From Anaspis maculata (Eukaryota; Arthropoda; Insecta; Coleoptera; Scraptiidae), in the NCBI GenBank assembly GCA_949128115.1, contig OX421968.1:5084001-5148000 (forward strand): 64,000 nt of DNA, written 5' to 3'. A model generated the notes under the pieces. It made no database searches. It was not told the origin of the DNA and saw only the letters and a program-made list of their open reading frames with translations. Every line of letters begins with the position of its first letter. Position 1 is the stretch's first letter. The translations under genes and the position numbers were made by a program. Positions 1 through 12,246 of the stretch are shown here, piece after piece.

Positions 1-1778
1 TTGGGACATCAAGTATCGATTTCAAAGGTCGAGAAAAAGTACCATTTTGAAGTTGGTGACTTCTAAACAAAAGTGTGATACCGAATGTAGAAAAAACACA
101 TTGAAATTCGCACATTCGCTGTCCACGTTACAGCCCCTGAATTGACACCATGCATATTTTTACATAAAATCCGGAAATATATTTTGAGTAATTTTCACTG
201 CGTTTTGGTAGACGCGATATCACAGAGGCTATTGACCAAAAAGTGATGAGTTTTGTACGATCTCTTGGGAATTTAACGGGCTACATTTGCTTTGCTGGTG
301 CTGGTGCTGTGTTCTGAAGAGATAATAGTTCACAAGCCATTCAGAAAAAAAGAAAATTTTCAAGAATGGCCCTTTTTTATTGGTCCTAAAAAACAAGCTT
401 TTTGGGAATTTCAGTATGTTATTCCACGTTCAATTCTGCATCGATCCACCAAATTTCGTCAACTTCCGAATTTATTTCCGGTTAAAACCTATTTTGACTG
501 GACTATTATAATATGTGAAGACGTACGTCGTAATTCAAGGGGTATATATTTATTTATATTGCAAATTTACCGACTACACTTTTACAATGTTTCGATCATC
601 AGCCACAATAATAAGTCTGCAGATTTCCCCCCCCCAATACACCATGGCCTTCGCGGGGGTGCGCGGATGGCAGGGGTACGCGAGGGCCTCAGCGCTGCAG
701 TTGTCCGCTGCATGCAGTACATTACAATTCCGTCCCTAGCTCAGTTACTATTTAAGATAAATCAAATCTGAAAAAACCGCAAGAATCGCAATGGAATAGG
801 TAACATGGTTTACAGAAGGAACTTTTTTGATTGAACTAGTGGTTACGGAGATAATCGAGTGGGAGTGGAATGAAAAATGTCATTCAACACGTTACTGAGA
901 TATTCAACGTTCTTTGCGCACGAGGCAGTCAAGTTTTACGTGTATTCTAATGGCAAAGTAAATGATCACCTTTTTATTCATAAATTATTTACGACAACTT
1001 ACAGTTGACGGATTTGTTCCAAGCTAATACCAGCCAAAAGCTGACAAACTGTAGAACATTTTTTTAAAAAACTGTTTTTTCACAAAACCGCCCCCATACC
1101 GCCCCCACACTGGACGATTTTTTGACGACAAGTGGATTCTTCATCCCCAAGCCATACTACACCATAAAAAATGCACCCCAGCTTTTTACCTTTCCGTGCA
1201 CACGAAAGTCACAATAGAGTCTCATTTTTCCTCTACTAAGAGATAGTTATATATTTACAAAACACTGTCAAATGCTCAACTGATTCTTGTTGCCAAGACC
1301 CAGTAAGCAATTAAATTTAATTAAAAAAGATTCATGCGTTCATGACTACAGGGATTTTGCCTCCCCCAAATGTTAATGACAGCAGACAGCACCTTAGAAA
1401 TCAGCTTGATGCCGGAAGATAGAAAGTAATTAGGCTTCTCGGTATAGCTACAAAAAATGTGATGCACGTCAAATTATAAATATCATGGTGCCAGTAAACA
1501 GAAAATAATAGGTTGTTAGAGCTATTCAACAAATACGCAATTCATTATTTGAATACATACAATATTTACGTAATCATACCCTGTTTAATCCGCTAGGTTA
1601 GCAAATTTGACATGTGCCTTGACATTTACACATACAGGATGCTTCATTGCACGAACACCGAATTGATCACAGCGACTTCTGAATACATCAGCGACAGATG
1701 AATTCGCTGGTCAGATGAATAACAGAACGTGAGTTCGAAAATGTTGATGGCAAGGATATGGTCTTTCACGGCCAGTAG
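1..1778. other. intergenic, no gene recognised
   Basis: AT-rich sequence with scattered stop codons in all frames. The longest open frame (292-771) reads through a run of C residues and a CpG-rich patch near 620-720 and resembles no family I know. Nothing here can be supported as a gene. Confidence 0.5.
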
Positions 1779-1914
1779 TATTATAGTACGTTCATGTCAA
1801 GTGTGATTCGAGTAAGATATAATTTCCCGAACATCTCCTTTCCAAGAGCGTTGCGTGGCGATATTCCCAGGTCACTCGAATCATAATCATAGCTAAGTTG
1901 AACGTACTACAATA
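1779..1914. repeat. small palindromic MITE-like repeat
   Basis: A 136-bp imperfect palindrome. The outer 16 bases, TATTATAGTACGTTCA at 1779-1794, recur inverted at 1899-1914 with one mismatch, and inner GATTCGAGT / ACTCGAATC blocks also pair. No coding capacity. It is probably a miniature inverted-repeat element; the target duplication is not clear. Confidence 0.5.
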
Positions 1915-3811
1915 TAAAAACCATTGGAGTTCCAGATACAACGAAAAAAGAGACTTTGTTTTGCGGATAAAACTAGCTAACACTGATTGGCGGATTCCCA
2001 GGATCTGAAAATTCTTGAGTCAAGGGTTTTGCTTCTAATGTTAATAGAATTATAAGAAGCTTGGACCTCATACGCCGGGTCGGCTCCTGAGGCTCTCGCT
2101 TGAAAGTCCCGATTCCCGAATTTTGAACGGTCGCGCACCGCCGTTCGACGTTATCGAAAAACTGCGGGCTTCACTAGCCACGGCTCCCGGTGGTGTCCCG
2201 GTGTTTGGTTGGCGATAAACTTGCTAGGATAATCGCCTTTACGCACAATGGATGCATATATTGTACACACAGACACACATATACATATTTATCGTATCCA
2301 TTGCAGACGAGCATACACATATATTCGGGCTGCTTCCGATGCGCTACATTGGTGAACATTTGTCAAGCAGAACGGTCGGTCAAATGCGGGTTGTCCGAGT
2401 CGATACGTCATCATGGCAATCACACCCCGAGCGCCAATCATTCCCACGGTTCGAAATTGAAAAAGCGCGAGTCACGTCGGCAATAAAGCGAAGCGCTGGG
2501 CCATGCGTCGCGTGCGTTTATCACGGTAAGGCTTCACATTGCCCTGAATCATATCCTTAGTCGGGGCCGAGGGCTGAGAGAGAGGGCCGGTGAGCAATCG
2601 TACGGCCAGAAATCGGCCCGACCTCACATCTCTGGTCATTGTCAACGTACGTCGTACACGTCCACTGTTTTGTTTTTGTTCCTCGCAACACTTCTCCACT
2701 GGTGTGACTCTTACCAAGCTGGCATTATGGTTACACGCAACACAATCTCTATGATCTCATAATCATCTTACGATTGATCTACCTCTTAATCGACCGGTAC
2801 ATGCGTTCAAATAATTCCCCCGTAATTCTCCTGCTTCTCGATTAGATACATAATTTTATTGTATTTCACTCAGTGATCATTGTGGTAGCTTCCGCTTTAT
2901 GTGCAATTTACTACGTTTTTCTCTGTTGTTATCTTCTGGAACCTATTGTAGCCTTCAGATAAATAAGGCCGAAGACACAGGGAGTACTAGTCCGAAATTA
3001 TATCTTCTAAAACCAATATTAAATCTTCAACAGAGTCATCAACACCTAAAATCTTGTGCATTTGCAAATTCACTGTTCATGCTTGTTCACTGTCATACTG
3101 GCAAGTGGAAACTGGAGCTTTTTTGTCTACTCAACACCTTGGTGTGTATTTTTTTAAGGTTATCACTTGTTGTATTTTGACTAAGTAGTAGGAAGTAATT
3201 GTACAGTGATTATTCACAATACCCATTCATGAGGTGAGAGAAAAAAGAGGGGGAAACACAAAGTTAGTCTAGTTCTCGATACCACACTGATATTCGAGAA
3301 AACGGCTCTGATGAGTTGAGCATTACACCTGAGAATATCGCATTCCTTCTCGATGCAAGAACGATTTTGGATCATCTGATGGATAGGTGAAGACGACAGG
3401 ACATTTGTCCCTGCAAAAGGCAGGTGAAAGAGTGAAAGGGCGCGCGAAGAGGCCTTGGGCACACGCAGACCAACACGGCCGAGTAACTCAGGAGTCAGGA
3501 CAGTCGATGCCACCGCCTGTATTTCCCCCTAGGCCAGGAATTTTAACCTCAAAATCGCAAACAGTGAACAACAATGAAACCACGCCGGATTTTTGGATAT
3601 AAGCTCAGTTAAGCATGTAGTTCAACATACTGAAAGTCCTCAAGGATCTATAGTGTGAGCTTCGGCCGTTGCGGCTTCGAAAAGAACTTGAGGATCAGTT
3701 TTTCTCGTTTATCCTGTGAACGATGGCACTTGGGAAAGTAGTATCTGATGGAGAGAAATTGTTGGAAATTTTATTGTCTACTAGAAAGGTACTTTCTAGT
3801 GATGCCGTCGA
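1915..3811. other. intergenic with a CpG-rich patch
   Basis: No gene recognised. Bases 2060-2720 are richer in G+C and CpG than the surroundings, as an insect promoter or 5' untranslated exon could be. The open frames inside it are short, overlap on both strands and show no known domain. Confidence 0.4.
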
Positions 3812-3926
3812 GGCGAGACATGTCTCGGTCTCGTCTCATCTCGAAATTCGAGACGAGACTAGCTTTCTGTCTCGTCTTGAGACTATGCGAGACGAGACCA
3901 TGTAAGAGTCTCGTCTCGAAAATTCG
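3812..3926. repeat. clustered GAGACGAGAC / GTCTCGTCTC repeats
   Basis: About 115 bp made mainly of the decamer GAGACGAGAC and its reverse complement, in alternating orientation, which makes the stretch strongly self-complementary. It lies directly left of the inverted-repeat element starting at 3939. No coding sense. Confidence 0.6.
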
Positions 3927-3938
3927 TCTATCGAACTA

Positions 3939-5727
3939 AAGTACGCAACAAAAGTCGTGTCACCCCCTAAATTTTCATCGGATTTCAAAACTGAATCGGA
4001 ACTGAACTGGAATTGGAAATGCCAATGGGCTCAAACCAAAGTACATCCTTGTAGCTTTCGAAAGAGACCTAAATGGTAAGAATCGGTCAAGGAATAAACC
4101 CACAGGGATTGATTTCGCAACGCTCATTTTACCAATATGACTCCGTCCTTCAATGGTATTTTTTGCCAAAATCCACCAGCACTATATGTATTAAAAAATC
4201 GGTTGTTCCACCCCGAAACTTTCCTGACTGGTATTCAAGAACCTATGGAAAATTTTCTTCGAAACGTACTTTCGGGTGAAAATTTGGAATTGGAGAGAAA
4301 GATTGGAAATAATTTGTAGGAAATTGAAAATTGTGTTTTAGAAAATTTCAATTTTCGGGGAAAACTTGAAATTGTTTTCCAAATCATCTTATTGCAAAAT
4401 CGTCAATTGAGGCTTCACTCCAAGCTCCATAATTCAAGTCCGGTCTCGATAACCCAGGCTAGTTTTAAATTTCCAACAGGGAAATTCCTGAGAAATTGGA
4501 AAAAACTTGGAAAATGTTGAAGGACCAGTTACCTTTTATTTGAAAAGGGAGGTGGAAATCTGTTCACGGGATAAATCAAAAGTTGGAAAATATGCAGTTT
4601 TTCCATACAGGAAAACTCAAAAACCGTAGGTCTAATTTCAAAAATTTCTCCATCAAAAATTAAATCAATCTCTTCTCCAACTCGTGTTACTCGTCTCTCT
4701 CGTCTCCAATATTTCGTGGGGCTCACCGCATGTTGAAGTTTACACTACGGTTTTTTCAAATTCACGGAATGTGCAAAATTCATTTTGAAAAAATCACCGT
4801 CGGAAAACCGAAGCCGTGTCGATTTTGAAAATGGATCTACACGACGCCCAATCCAATCTATTTTCGATATCAGTTGGAATTATTCGAAGAAAGTCGATCC
4901 CTGAGTAGAAATGAATTTTTGAGTGAAGTCCTGCATCAGAAGCGAGTCGTTCTGGTCAAAACCCGGATTAGAGGCTCTCTCGGGTGGCAACGGCGAGGAG
5001 AAATTTTGAAAATTCATAACGCCCCGATTAGAAAATGGTGGAAAACTGCAACTGCAGACTTAATTTGACTCTTTTGTTGTGTTGCTTCCTGCCAAATTTG
5101 GTTCCAATCCATCGGATAGATTTTGAATAAGTAAATGGTAAAATTTTGAGTTTTTGATATTTTTTGATATTTGACAGATGACAGGCAGACATACATTTGA
5201 CAATGACATATTGCAAATCAAGTTCCATGAGAATATGCTTCTGTCATTTTCTGGCAGTGACGCTTCGGTTTGACAGATGACAGCCAAAAACTGAGGGGCT
5301 CATTCGACAGCAAAACCATATCTGCATACCGAATTTTAAATCGATCAGATCAACAGTTCGGCTGTTTTCTGGGAAATTATGAGCAGACACAAATAGTTTT
5401 CAAAAAAATCAAAATAGCGCTGAAAATCAAAAACCGTCTCGAGGTAAGACATCATTCTTCATGAATTTCGTTTCTGAATTGAGAAAAAACATTTTTGAGA
5501 AAATGGAGGATCACGGAACTTCCATCAATTTGGCACTGTTTGATGTGTCACCCTGTACAAACCTTATTTGACATATTTCGTATTTCGCAAAAGCAAGATC
5601 TGATAGTCAAAGAATTGTTCTCTCTACCAGTTTAAAGGAATCCAAAATCGCCCGAGACAATTTGAAGATAATCAGTTTTGAAATCCGATCAAAATTTAGG
5701 GGGTGACACGACTTTTGTTGCGTACTT
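3939..5727. mobile_element. non-autonomous DNA transposon with 56-bp TIRs
   Basis: The first 56 bases (3939-3994, beginning AAGTACGCAACAAAAG) recur inverted at 5672-5727 with one mismatch. A TA dinucleotide flanks both ends (3937-3938 and 5728-5729), the target preference of Tc1/mariner elements, although the ends alone do not prove that superfamily. No transposase frame is present. The internal part from about 4440 to 5430 is related to 50230-51200. Bases 5425-5570 carry the CCGTTTCGAG...CACCCTGTA module seen in the large fold-backs. A composite that picked up other repeats is likely. Confidence 0.75.
4440..5430 (+). repeat. dispersed repeat, copy 1 (sister at 50230-51200)
   Basis: This stretch and 50230-51200 lie in the same orientation and share long similar blocks, for example the reading of SRSLSRNEF / SRSLSRNKF and QKRVVLV near 4890-4950 and 50660-50730, and the TTTGACAGATGACAGCC block near 5270 and 51103. 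The shared frame is short and interrupted, so it is evidence for homology of the DNA and not for a protein. The sister copy is extended by a (CA)n microsatellite that is missing here. Confidence 0.65.
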
Positions 5728-7474
5728 TATTTTTTTCGGGAAGATTAGATGTAAAGAACACCTCCTTCGGTTCCCGGACTCTGAATTAAACATTTAACAA
5801 TTCGAGTTAATCGCTGTATCACGCTAATTCTTTGGTAAATGAGTGCACTCAAAAAATTATTGATCATAGATTCAATGAACAGCTTTCATCAACTTCACTT
5901 TCATCAATACAATGAAATTTTCATGTATGTTATGTAAAGTGAAGTGTGATAAATCATTCGTTTATAACCAATGATTGTGTATACAATGTACGAGGCTTCA
6001 TTAAACAATGAATGTGGCCTTCATTAAATAACGTTGAAGAGTTCATTCATATCAGGAACAACATTCATTGATATAATGACAATCATACCAAATTTTCAAT
6101 GATGGGATTCATTGACATCGCAATACATAGTAATAATAATTTGATACATTAATCCAATCCGTGATTCTGAATCAATGTTCACTATTATAATGAACAATTT
6201 CATTGAGTGATGATTCGGCATCAATACAATGAAACAATACATTATGCTAATGTATCAAATCTCTGGAGCGCATGCGCACGGTGCAGCACGCACCACTTTC
6301 ATCATTTTCAAAAGTTGTTTTCAGCATCAAACGTTGTTCTGTCCTAAGCGAAGTGCAAGCTAGAACTGTTGAAACGTGTTGGTTGCTGATTTCTTTGTTT
6401 CGATAAGGTAGGTAGCCCTATTTTGTTCACCCTTATATTCACCAACGAATTCAAGAGTCTGATTATCCACAGTCGAATTTGGGTTTGATACATCAATAGA
6501 ACTCGGCAAAAGGGTTGGCAAGGAGAAGTTTCCCCCTGAAAAATTGGTAAATTTTGCACTCTGAGTCCATTAACATTATTATTTATTTATTTTGTCTTTT
6601 TAGGAATACCATACCGAACGAGCAAAAGGAAGGAAGTTGCATGTGAAATACTGTAATTTGAAAAGTCCTTAAAAAAAACCCGCAGAGAAGCATATTGAGG
6701 GGCCAAAATCGTAACAAACATTCAAGAAATTTTCTTGACCAGAAAAACAGTTTGGTATGGTTACAATGTTCACTTTAATTTCGGTAATAAATAATAATTT
6801 ATTCTTTTTCCAGTTCCAGATGAAGACGCCGAATTGTTACCAGATCTTCGAACTTATATAAGCTGTCAACCACTGAGCTTGATGTAGTTACTGGAAAGCG
6901 TGCCGACAATTTCGCATAGATGGGATCAGGAAAATGGACACAAAGGCGGAAATCTTCAACAGATGCCCTTTTCATAGAACGCCTACCAACTAAAAAGTGG
7001 TAGGTAAGTGGTAATAAAATATTAATCATTCTTGGACACCCACCTTAAGCTACCTAAAGTCTATTTTTATAATCAGAAGCAGCAAAATTTTCATACCCAA
7101 GTGTCTAAATACACACTTCCTTTTTCAGAAAACGTAGAAACGCACAAAACCTAATTGATATTTTTTACTTTGTTTTCAGATTCACATGGATCATGATATT
7201 CATGATGTCATCTACACGACGGGAGACAGTCATAGGGAAAAGCTTTTGTGTTTTCTTTTATTTTGTTCTGGTCCTTTATTGAGATTATTTTTACAAAATC
7301 AGTTAATTTATTCTTTAAAGTTCATATTTTATGTAATTCTTTAAAAAATTAAAAATGTGAGGAAAAAATCTCAAGTTTGAACTTATTCTTATTATCATAG
7401 CTTGGTACGTGTACTTGATATGATATGTAACCATATGCCTAACGAATAGGTTCATAAAATTATTTTTTTTTTAA
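5728..7474. other. AT-rich stretch with recurrent ATTCATTG-type motif
   Basis: Between about 5840 and 6260 the words CAATGA or TCATTG occur roughly ten times in both orientations; a similar but thinner cluster lies at 7790-8290. Three good 3' splice-acceptor-like tracts (ending near 6602, 6813 and 7180) and a donor-like GTAGGT at 6409 are present, but no frame spanning them gives a recognisable protein. No gene is called. Confidence 0.35.
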
Positions 7475-7783
7475 CGATCAAGGGGTTTGTTAGTAGGCAA
7501 AATATGAAGAAAGTAGAGTAAGCCTATTTCCTCGTTCTATTTTTCAAAATAGAAATTTAAAATTTGGCAGGCGACCTCCTGCAAGAGCCTCCTGATAGAT
7601 ACATCTAGAAGACACCCTTAGTTCCACCAAAAACTTATATTTGGTGAAATATTTATATTGTTTTCTAGATGTATCCGTCAGAAAATCGCATGCCAAATTC
7701 GAAATTTATATTTTGAAAAATAACGCAAGGAAATAGGTTGATATACTTTCTTCATATTTTGCCTACAAATAAAGCCTTGATCG
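7475..7783. repeat. fold-back element, about 310 bp
   Basis: Left arm from CGATCAAGG at 7475 pairs with right arm ending CCTTGATCG at 7783. Best-kept inner blocks are GCAAAATATGAAGAAAG (7497 onward) against its complement near 7745-7762, and GATACATCT against AGATGTATC near the centre (about 7630). Arms are roughly 125-150 bp. No coding capacity. Confidence 0.7.
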
Positions 7784-8599
7784 ATGAACTAAATTAATTG
7801 ATTCATGAACCAATTCATCAAACAAAAACAGGTATCATTATTTAAGGATTTTATTCATAAAATCAACGACCGGCTGTTCATTACGTTTATGACCAGGGTT
7901 CATCGATGGAATGTATAGATGATCATTAAATCAATGAATTTTCAACGTCAGTTTATGTAACTTGAACAGTTGCATTGATTCAGTGAAAAGGGTATCAAGC
8001 ACACCTTTCTTTTACTCTATGTATAAATTCCAACTTATCAAATTATTTATTCAACTTAATTAGAAAATTCACTATGATGCGGTATCCTTTGTCTTAGGCA
8101 ATCTATTTTATATAGAAAGGTGTTAATTTATTTTATTTGAATAAATTATTTATATATATGAATCAAGTAATCCCTCAACGAAAAGTTCATCACTTTATGT
8201 TATAACGTTCATTCCGGCAATGAATTGGTTCACTGGACCGATTTTGAAGAACTTATTCATTGTATCAATGATGTCCTTCGTTATATTTATGCTACTATTT
8301 GGTTGAGTGTGGTACTTAGCCAATAAGAGCGCGACTTGAAATTCAGCTAAATAGATGATAAAAATGGAATTGTTCTAATTTGACGTCCAGGAACGAGGGT
8401 AGGTATCTATCCCGGAATAGCTTTCAACTTTAAGATGAGGATAAACGTCATAGCAACAATAAGGGAACAACAAAAATGCATTTGTCTTTAGGTGAAATCA
8501 CTCGGGTACCTAAATATATTCAAAGGAAAGAAAATGAATCCCAAGGTAGAATATTGGCCCTTCGTAGACCTGTATGTTTGAAAGAATTATTGATATACA
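7784..8599. other. AT-rich stretch, no gene seen
   Basis: Contains the second, thinner cluster of CAATGA/TCATTG words and long A+T runs. A 66-codon frame at 8476-8676 runs into the repeat that begins at 8600 and is not taken as a gene. Confidence 0.35.
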
Positions 8600-8870
8600 G
8601 GATGTCCCAAGACTCGCGCCCCAGAGTCAAAGGTAGTTTGAAAAAATGCTCCAAATGTGTCGGAACAATTATTTGAAAACAATTGGGATTTTATTTTTGG
8701 AGATATGGGGGGTCGAAGGGTGGGATTTTGCCATGCACCTCTAATTTTTGTCATCTGATGAGATTTCAGTGAACTTTTTAGAACAGACTAAACAGGAAAA
8801 AGACTTGAAGTTTTTGAGTGTGTTTTGAATTTTCATACACTATACAGGATGAGTCAAAAAGTGAAAAACC
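8600..8870. repeat. single arm of the 54.2-kb fold-back family
   Basis: Starts with TACAGGATGTCCC at 8600 and shares with the left arm at 54215-54395 the order: T-rich block, GGA(A/G)ATATGG, GTC(A)AA-rich block, then a TACAGG terminus (8852 here, 54379 there). Only one arm is present here, so it is either a truncated fold-back or a solo end of that family. Confidence 0.5.
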
Positions 8871-8884
8871 AAAATAGTAAATTA

Positions 8885-9002
8885 TAATACAAGTTTTATA
8901 AGACATCGTATTGTCACACGCGTCATTTTGAAGCACGAGGAGCGAAGCGACGAGTGATTCAATTGACGAGTGTGACAATAGGTCTTATAAAACGTGTGTT
9001 AT
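8885..9002. repeat. small palindrome, about 118 bp
   Basis: Left block TTTTATAAGAC followed by TATTGTCACAC pairs with GTGTGACAATA followed by GTCTTATAAAA on the right. The centre carries GAAGCACGAGGAGCGAAGCG. Non-coding, MITE-like. Confidence 0.65.
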
Positions 9003-9269
9003 ATACAATTTTTTCTATTTTGCAACTATTCCATGCTTTTTTTCAATGAAAAAATGTTAAATATGTGCTTCTGCTAACAAAATTGTTGGAAATTGCTCTT
9101 GATGGTGAAAGCACAGTTTATCAGAATTGAGCCGCATTTTTCTGAAATTAACCCCTTCTGCGAAGTGATGTCACCTAAGCTGTCTCTTCTGTCAGTGAGT
9201 GCTGTCATGTCGATGTCATGCCCGCTGATATTGGCAACATTTGGGGGTAAAAAATCGAAATGGAGCTTC

Positions 9270-9305
9270 TTACGATACGCGAATGACGTCATTTGCGTAT
9301 CGTAA
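9270..9305. repeat. 36-bp near-perfect palindrome centred on TGACGTCA
   Basis: Both halves match in 17 of 18 positions, and the axis falls in the octamer TGACGTCA (9284-9291), the consensus CRE site of CREB/ATF proteins. A perfect short palindrome like this can extrude as a hairpin. Whether the octamer is used is unknown. Confidence 0.75.
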
Positions 9306-10642
9306 TGACTTTCTTGTGAACGCAAATGAAAAAAGTTTTTTTTAATAATTGCAAAACTTTCGAGACAGACAGACGTACCTTATACGATGTAAGACATGAA
9401 GTAAAACGAAGTATGGTTCTTCGTTACCATAGAATGGCTTCTACGAGCGATTTTTATGAAAACTGTGTTTTCAGGATTTTTGAGTCCTGTGAAAAAAGTC
9501 CGTCGTTATTTTTTTTTTCGCGTGATCACAATACTTCCCCTCTCTATTAGTGATAATAATAATAATTAAGCCTTAATTTTACCTGGCGGGGTGTCAGCCG
9601 ACGGCTGTTGTTATCCCAACCAGGGTTTCCAAAAATTTACAAATATAACATACTTTAATGCGGTCAGCAAATGCGAAATAAGGAAGGAATTTCCTGATGA
9701 GTCAGGAAATTAATAAGAAGGGCCAACGTCCCACCCCTCAACCTCCATATTACATCTGATATTATTGTTTTGTTATTTTTATTGTTATATTGAGGTTAAA
9801 ATACCTGATCTAAATTGGTTCCTTAAAAATGTCTATCTATCTATCTATCATATTTTCGGCAATATAATGAAAACCCAATTTTGTTTTAAACCTTTTTCTG
9901 GCACATTTGAAGCATTTCGCATTTCTCTGGAGCAACTGCCTTTGACTCTGGGGCACGGGTCCTGGGGTACCCGTATCATTTTAGTTTCTTATCAAGATTT
10001 AGGAATGATTGTAAATTTCAAATTAATAGTCTCTTCGGGAAGTGTTAAGCCTAATTGTAAAATCAAATCTCAAGTTCCAACTTTTTGATTTTTCTTGAAT
10101 AGTTCTTTCGCGGAAAATTGAAAAAGCGAATTGAAGGCGCTAATAAGACATTGCAATGCTACTTCCACATGCTGAGAACGCCACAACCGTATACAGGCAA
10201 ATTCGACATTTTGGACGTCGGCGTCGTTGACGCGTTGGTTGATTTGGAATTTGGATAACCTGTTTCTTGCTTGACGTTTCCAAGTTTGACGCAGACTGAT
10301 GTCACTGTCAGTTACGAATCATAGGTACTAGTACTCGAACTCCAGTGTGCTTCTGTCGTTAGGGCAACGGGCAACTCCATCGAAGTAGGCGTCATCATAC
10401 GGTAGTGACGGCCTTACGTTGAGTTTAGATATTGCAAGGTCTCATTGTTCAAAATGAAATTCCCGAAGTTCGAGCGTTTTTCCGAAAAAAAAAAAGGTAA
10501 AAAATTATGAATTTTATTCCAGACTTTTCAATAACCCTGTATATATTCTCAAGGGAAGAGTTTTCTTTAATTTTTGACTTCATCTTTGATAGGGAATCAT
10601 CTTTTAAAGTTTGTAACAACCAGCCTCCAACACCCTCAATGT
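9306..10642. other. intergenic, no gene recognised
   Basis: Contains a short TCTA microsatellite (about 9833-9851) and a block near 9480-9545 that ends in ACAATACTTCCCC and resembles the end of the repeat near 51360-51380. No frame shows a known domain. Confidence 0.4.
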
Positions 10643-10646
10643 AACG

Positions 10647-12224
10647 TGTAACGTTTTTTTAGACTCAAGAAACGTTGGGAAATCATTGTTTAAAAGTATA
10701 GGAACGTCCCTACCGAAATGCATAATAATTCCTGAATCGGTGGCCGCTTCACTAAAATCATTCAAGTTTGTCCTCGACAAGCAAGTGAAGGTCATCTTTG
10801 TTTATGTTTATCTTATGGTTTATTAAAGTCTGTGTAAGAGGGCACCATTATTGATTTATTGATTGACATGAAAGACAATTATGATAGGTGACAGGGCGGT
10901 GTCATTTTTTTGCTTCCTCCTCTGATTCCGTGGGAACAACAACGTTATCTCGTGCTCCAGGAATTTCGAACGAAACCTCGACCATCCGGGTAGTTAACCC
11001 CTACAAAATACAACGAAAACATACAGTTGTATAAAATATAACATTCTGTCGAGGTATGTTTTTCAAATTTTCACAATTTTAAGCCACATGGTTTTTACCT
11101 TGCATCAATCTCTATAGGTTTCAAGTTCATATCAGAGAACGTTGTTTAATTATGGTTCCAATCAATCATCCGGGACTTTCAACGGTCGCCGCCCGTCCTG
11201 GCATGTCGTCGTCTCCCAGGATGATGGCTTAAGCGAATAGGTCCCGGCTCCGATCCAAACATATGATCCATACAAATGTCACTCTACATGATGTCACCGA
11301 TGTACCTCTATCTTCACCGTTCCCTTCAGGACCTCGAATTGGACCCGTCTATTATGATGACCAGCTTGCCAGGTGTCCACCATCTCGTCACCGGCTATGA
11401 ATAAATTCCACCACTTGACACGATCCATGATGGGTATCTCTTGGAACGAGCAGCGATTTATCATCAAAGGCTAAGTCTTTTTGTGGTCTCCTCTATCTTC
11501 TGTAAGAAACCAATAACCTTACATTTCTATTTTGTGTCATAATTCAAATATCGAATACCTTTGGGAAATAATATGTGTGCACACAGATCCATACCCTGAT
11601 AGGTTTGTGTAATTCGTAATCATATGGCATCGGCCAACAAAAAAGGTAAGGTTTGGGTAATAGACAGTGAGCCAGGAGTTATTCACAATAGCCAACAGCC
11701 GCGTTTCAGTAAATGTCTTCCTCTCTTCATCATTTATGTTCGTTCTGGAGAGATTTCACCTACAAAATTAAAGTTTTTATCATCAAGTTATGTTCGAGTC
11801 AAATCAAAGTCAAAATAATATATCAAATTGTAGCTTGTTACTCACATTCATATAACATCCAATTTATGAATAAACTGTGTCCACAATTATGCCAAAATCA
11901 TTTCGTTTTCAGTACTTTTGTAAACAATCCATTTCAGCCACTTGCCGATGTAAACATCAGCTGTTTCAAACTGTCATAATACTTGACCTTGACAACTGTC
12001 ATTCACGCGTCGCACCAACGGCGGGAAATTCAAACGGCATCATCCGAAATCCTTGGTTGGAAAAGGTCGGATTGTCCACATTTAAATTTCCAACTGGCGC
12101 CTTATAAATAAATATTGTAATTTACCATCTATTGCCGTAACCCACACCCTTGCCACTAGCTAGCCGCAGCAAACCAACCTCGTTTGAAAAACGGGAGCAG
12201 CATAACAAAATAAAATATGTTATA
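10647..12224 (+). repeat. 5' LTR
   Basis: Begins TGTAAC and ends GTTATA, so the short terminal inverted repeat has one mismatch and the canonical final CA is TA. The length of 1578 bp is long for the superfamily. Bases 12101-12112 contain TATAAATA overlapping AATAAA, which could serve as core promoter or poly(A) signal. Three open frames inside the LTR are repeated in the 3' LTR and look like chance frames. The LTR drives transcription and supplies polyadenylation in this class of element. Confidence 0.95.
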
Positions 12225-12228
12225 CAAA

Positions 12229-12246
12229 TGGCGCTGACAACGTAGG
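12229..12246 (+). other. primer binding site (PBS)
   Basis: Starts with TGG, four bases after the end of the 5' LTR, as expected for pairing with the CCA 3' end of a tRNA primer: TGGCGCTGACAACGTAGG. I cannot assign the tRNA species without a search. Confidence 0.7.

Noticed and set aside
292..771. 159-codon open frame near the left edge
   Set aside because: No known domain, low-complexity stretches, and it crosses a C-run; frames this long occur by chance in this window.
6340..7190. Multi-exon gene built from three acceptor-like tracts
   Set aside because: Joining the putative exons gives stops in every frame and no recognisable protein; the tracts are expected by chance in T-rich DNA.
11624..12107. 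Three overlapping open frames of 64-88 codons in the LTR
   Set aside because: They overlap in different frames, show no domain, and recur only because the LTR is duplicated at 18883-19366.
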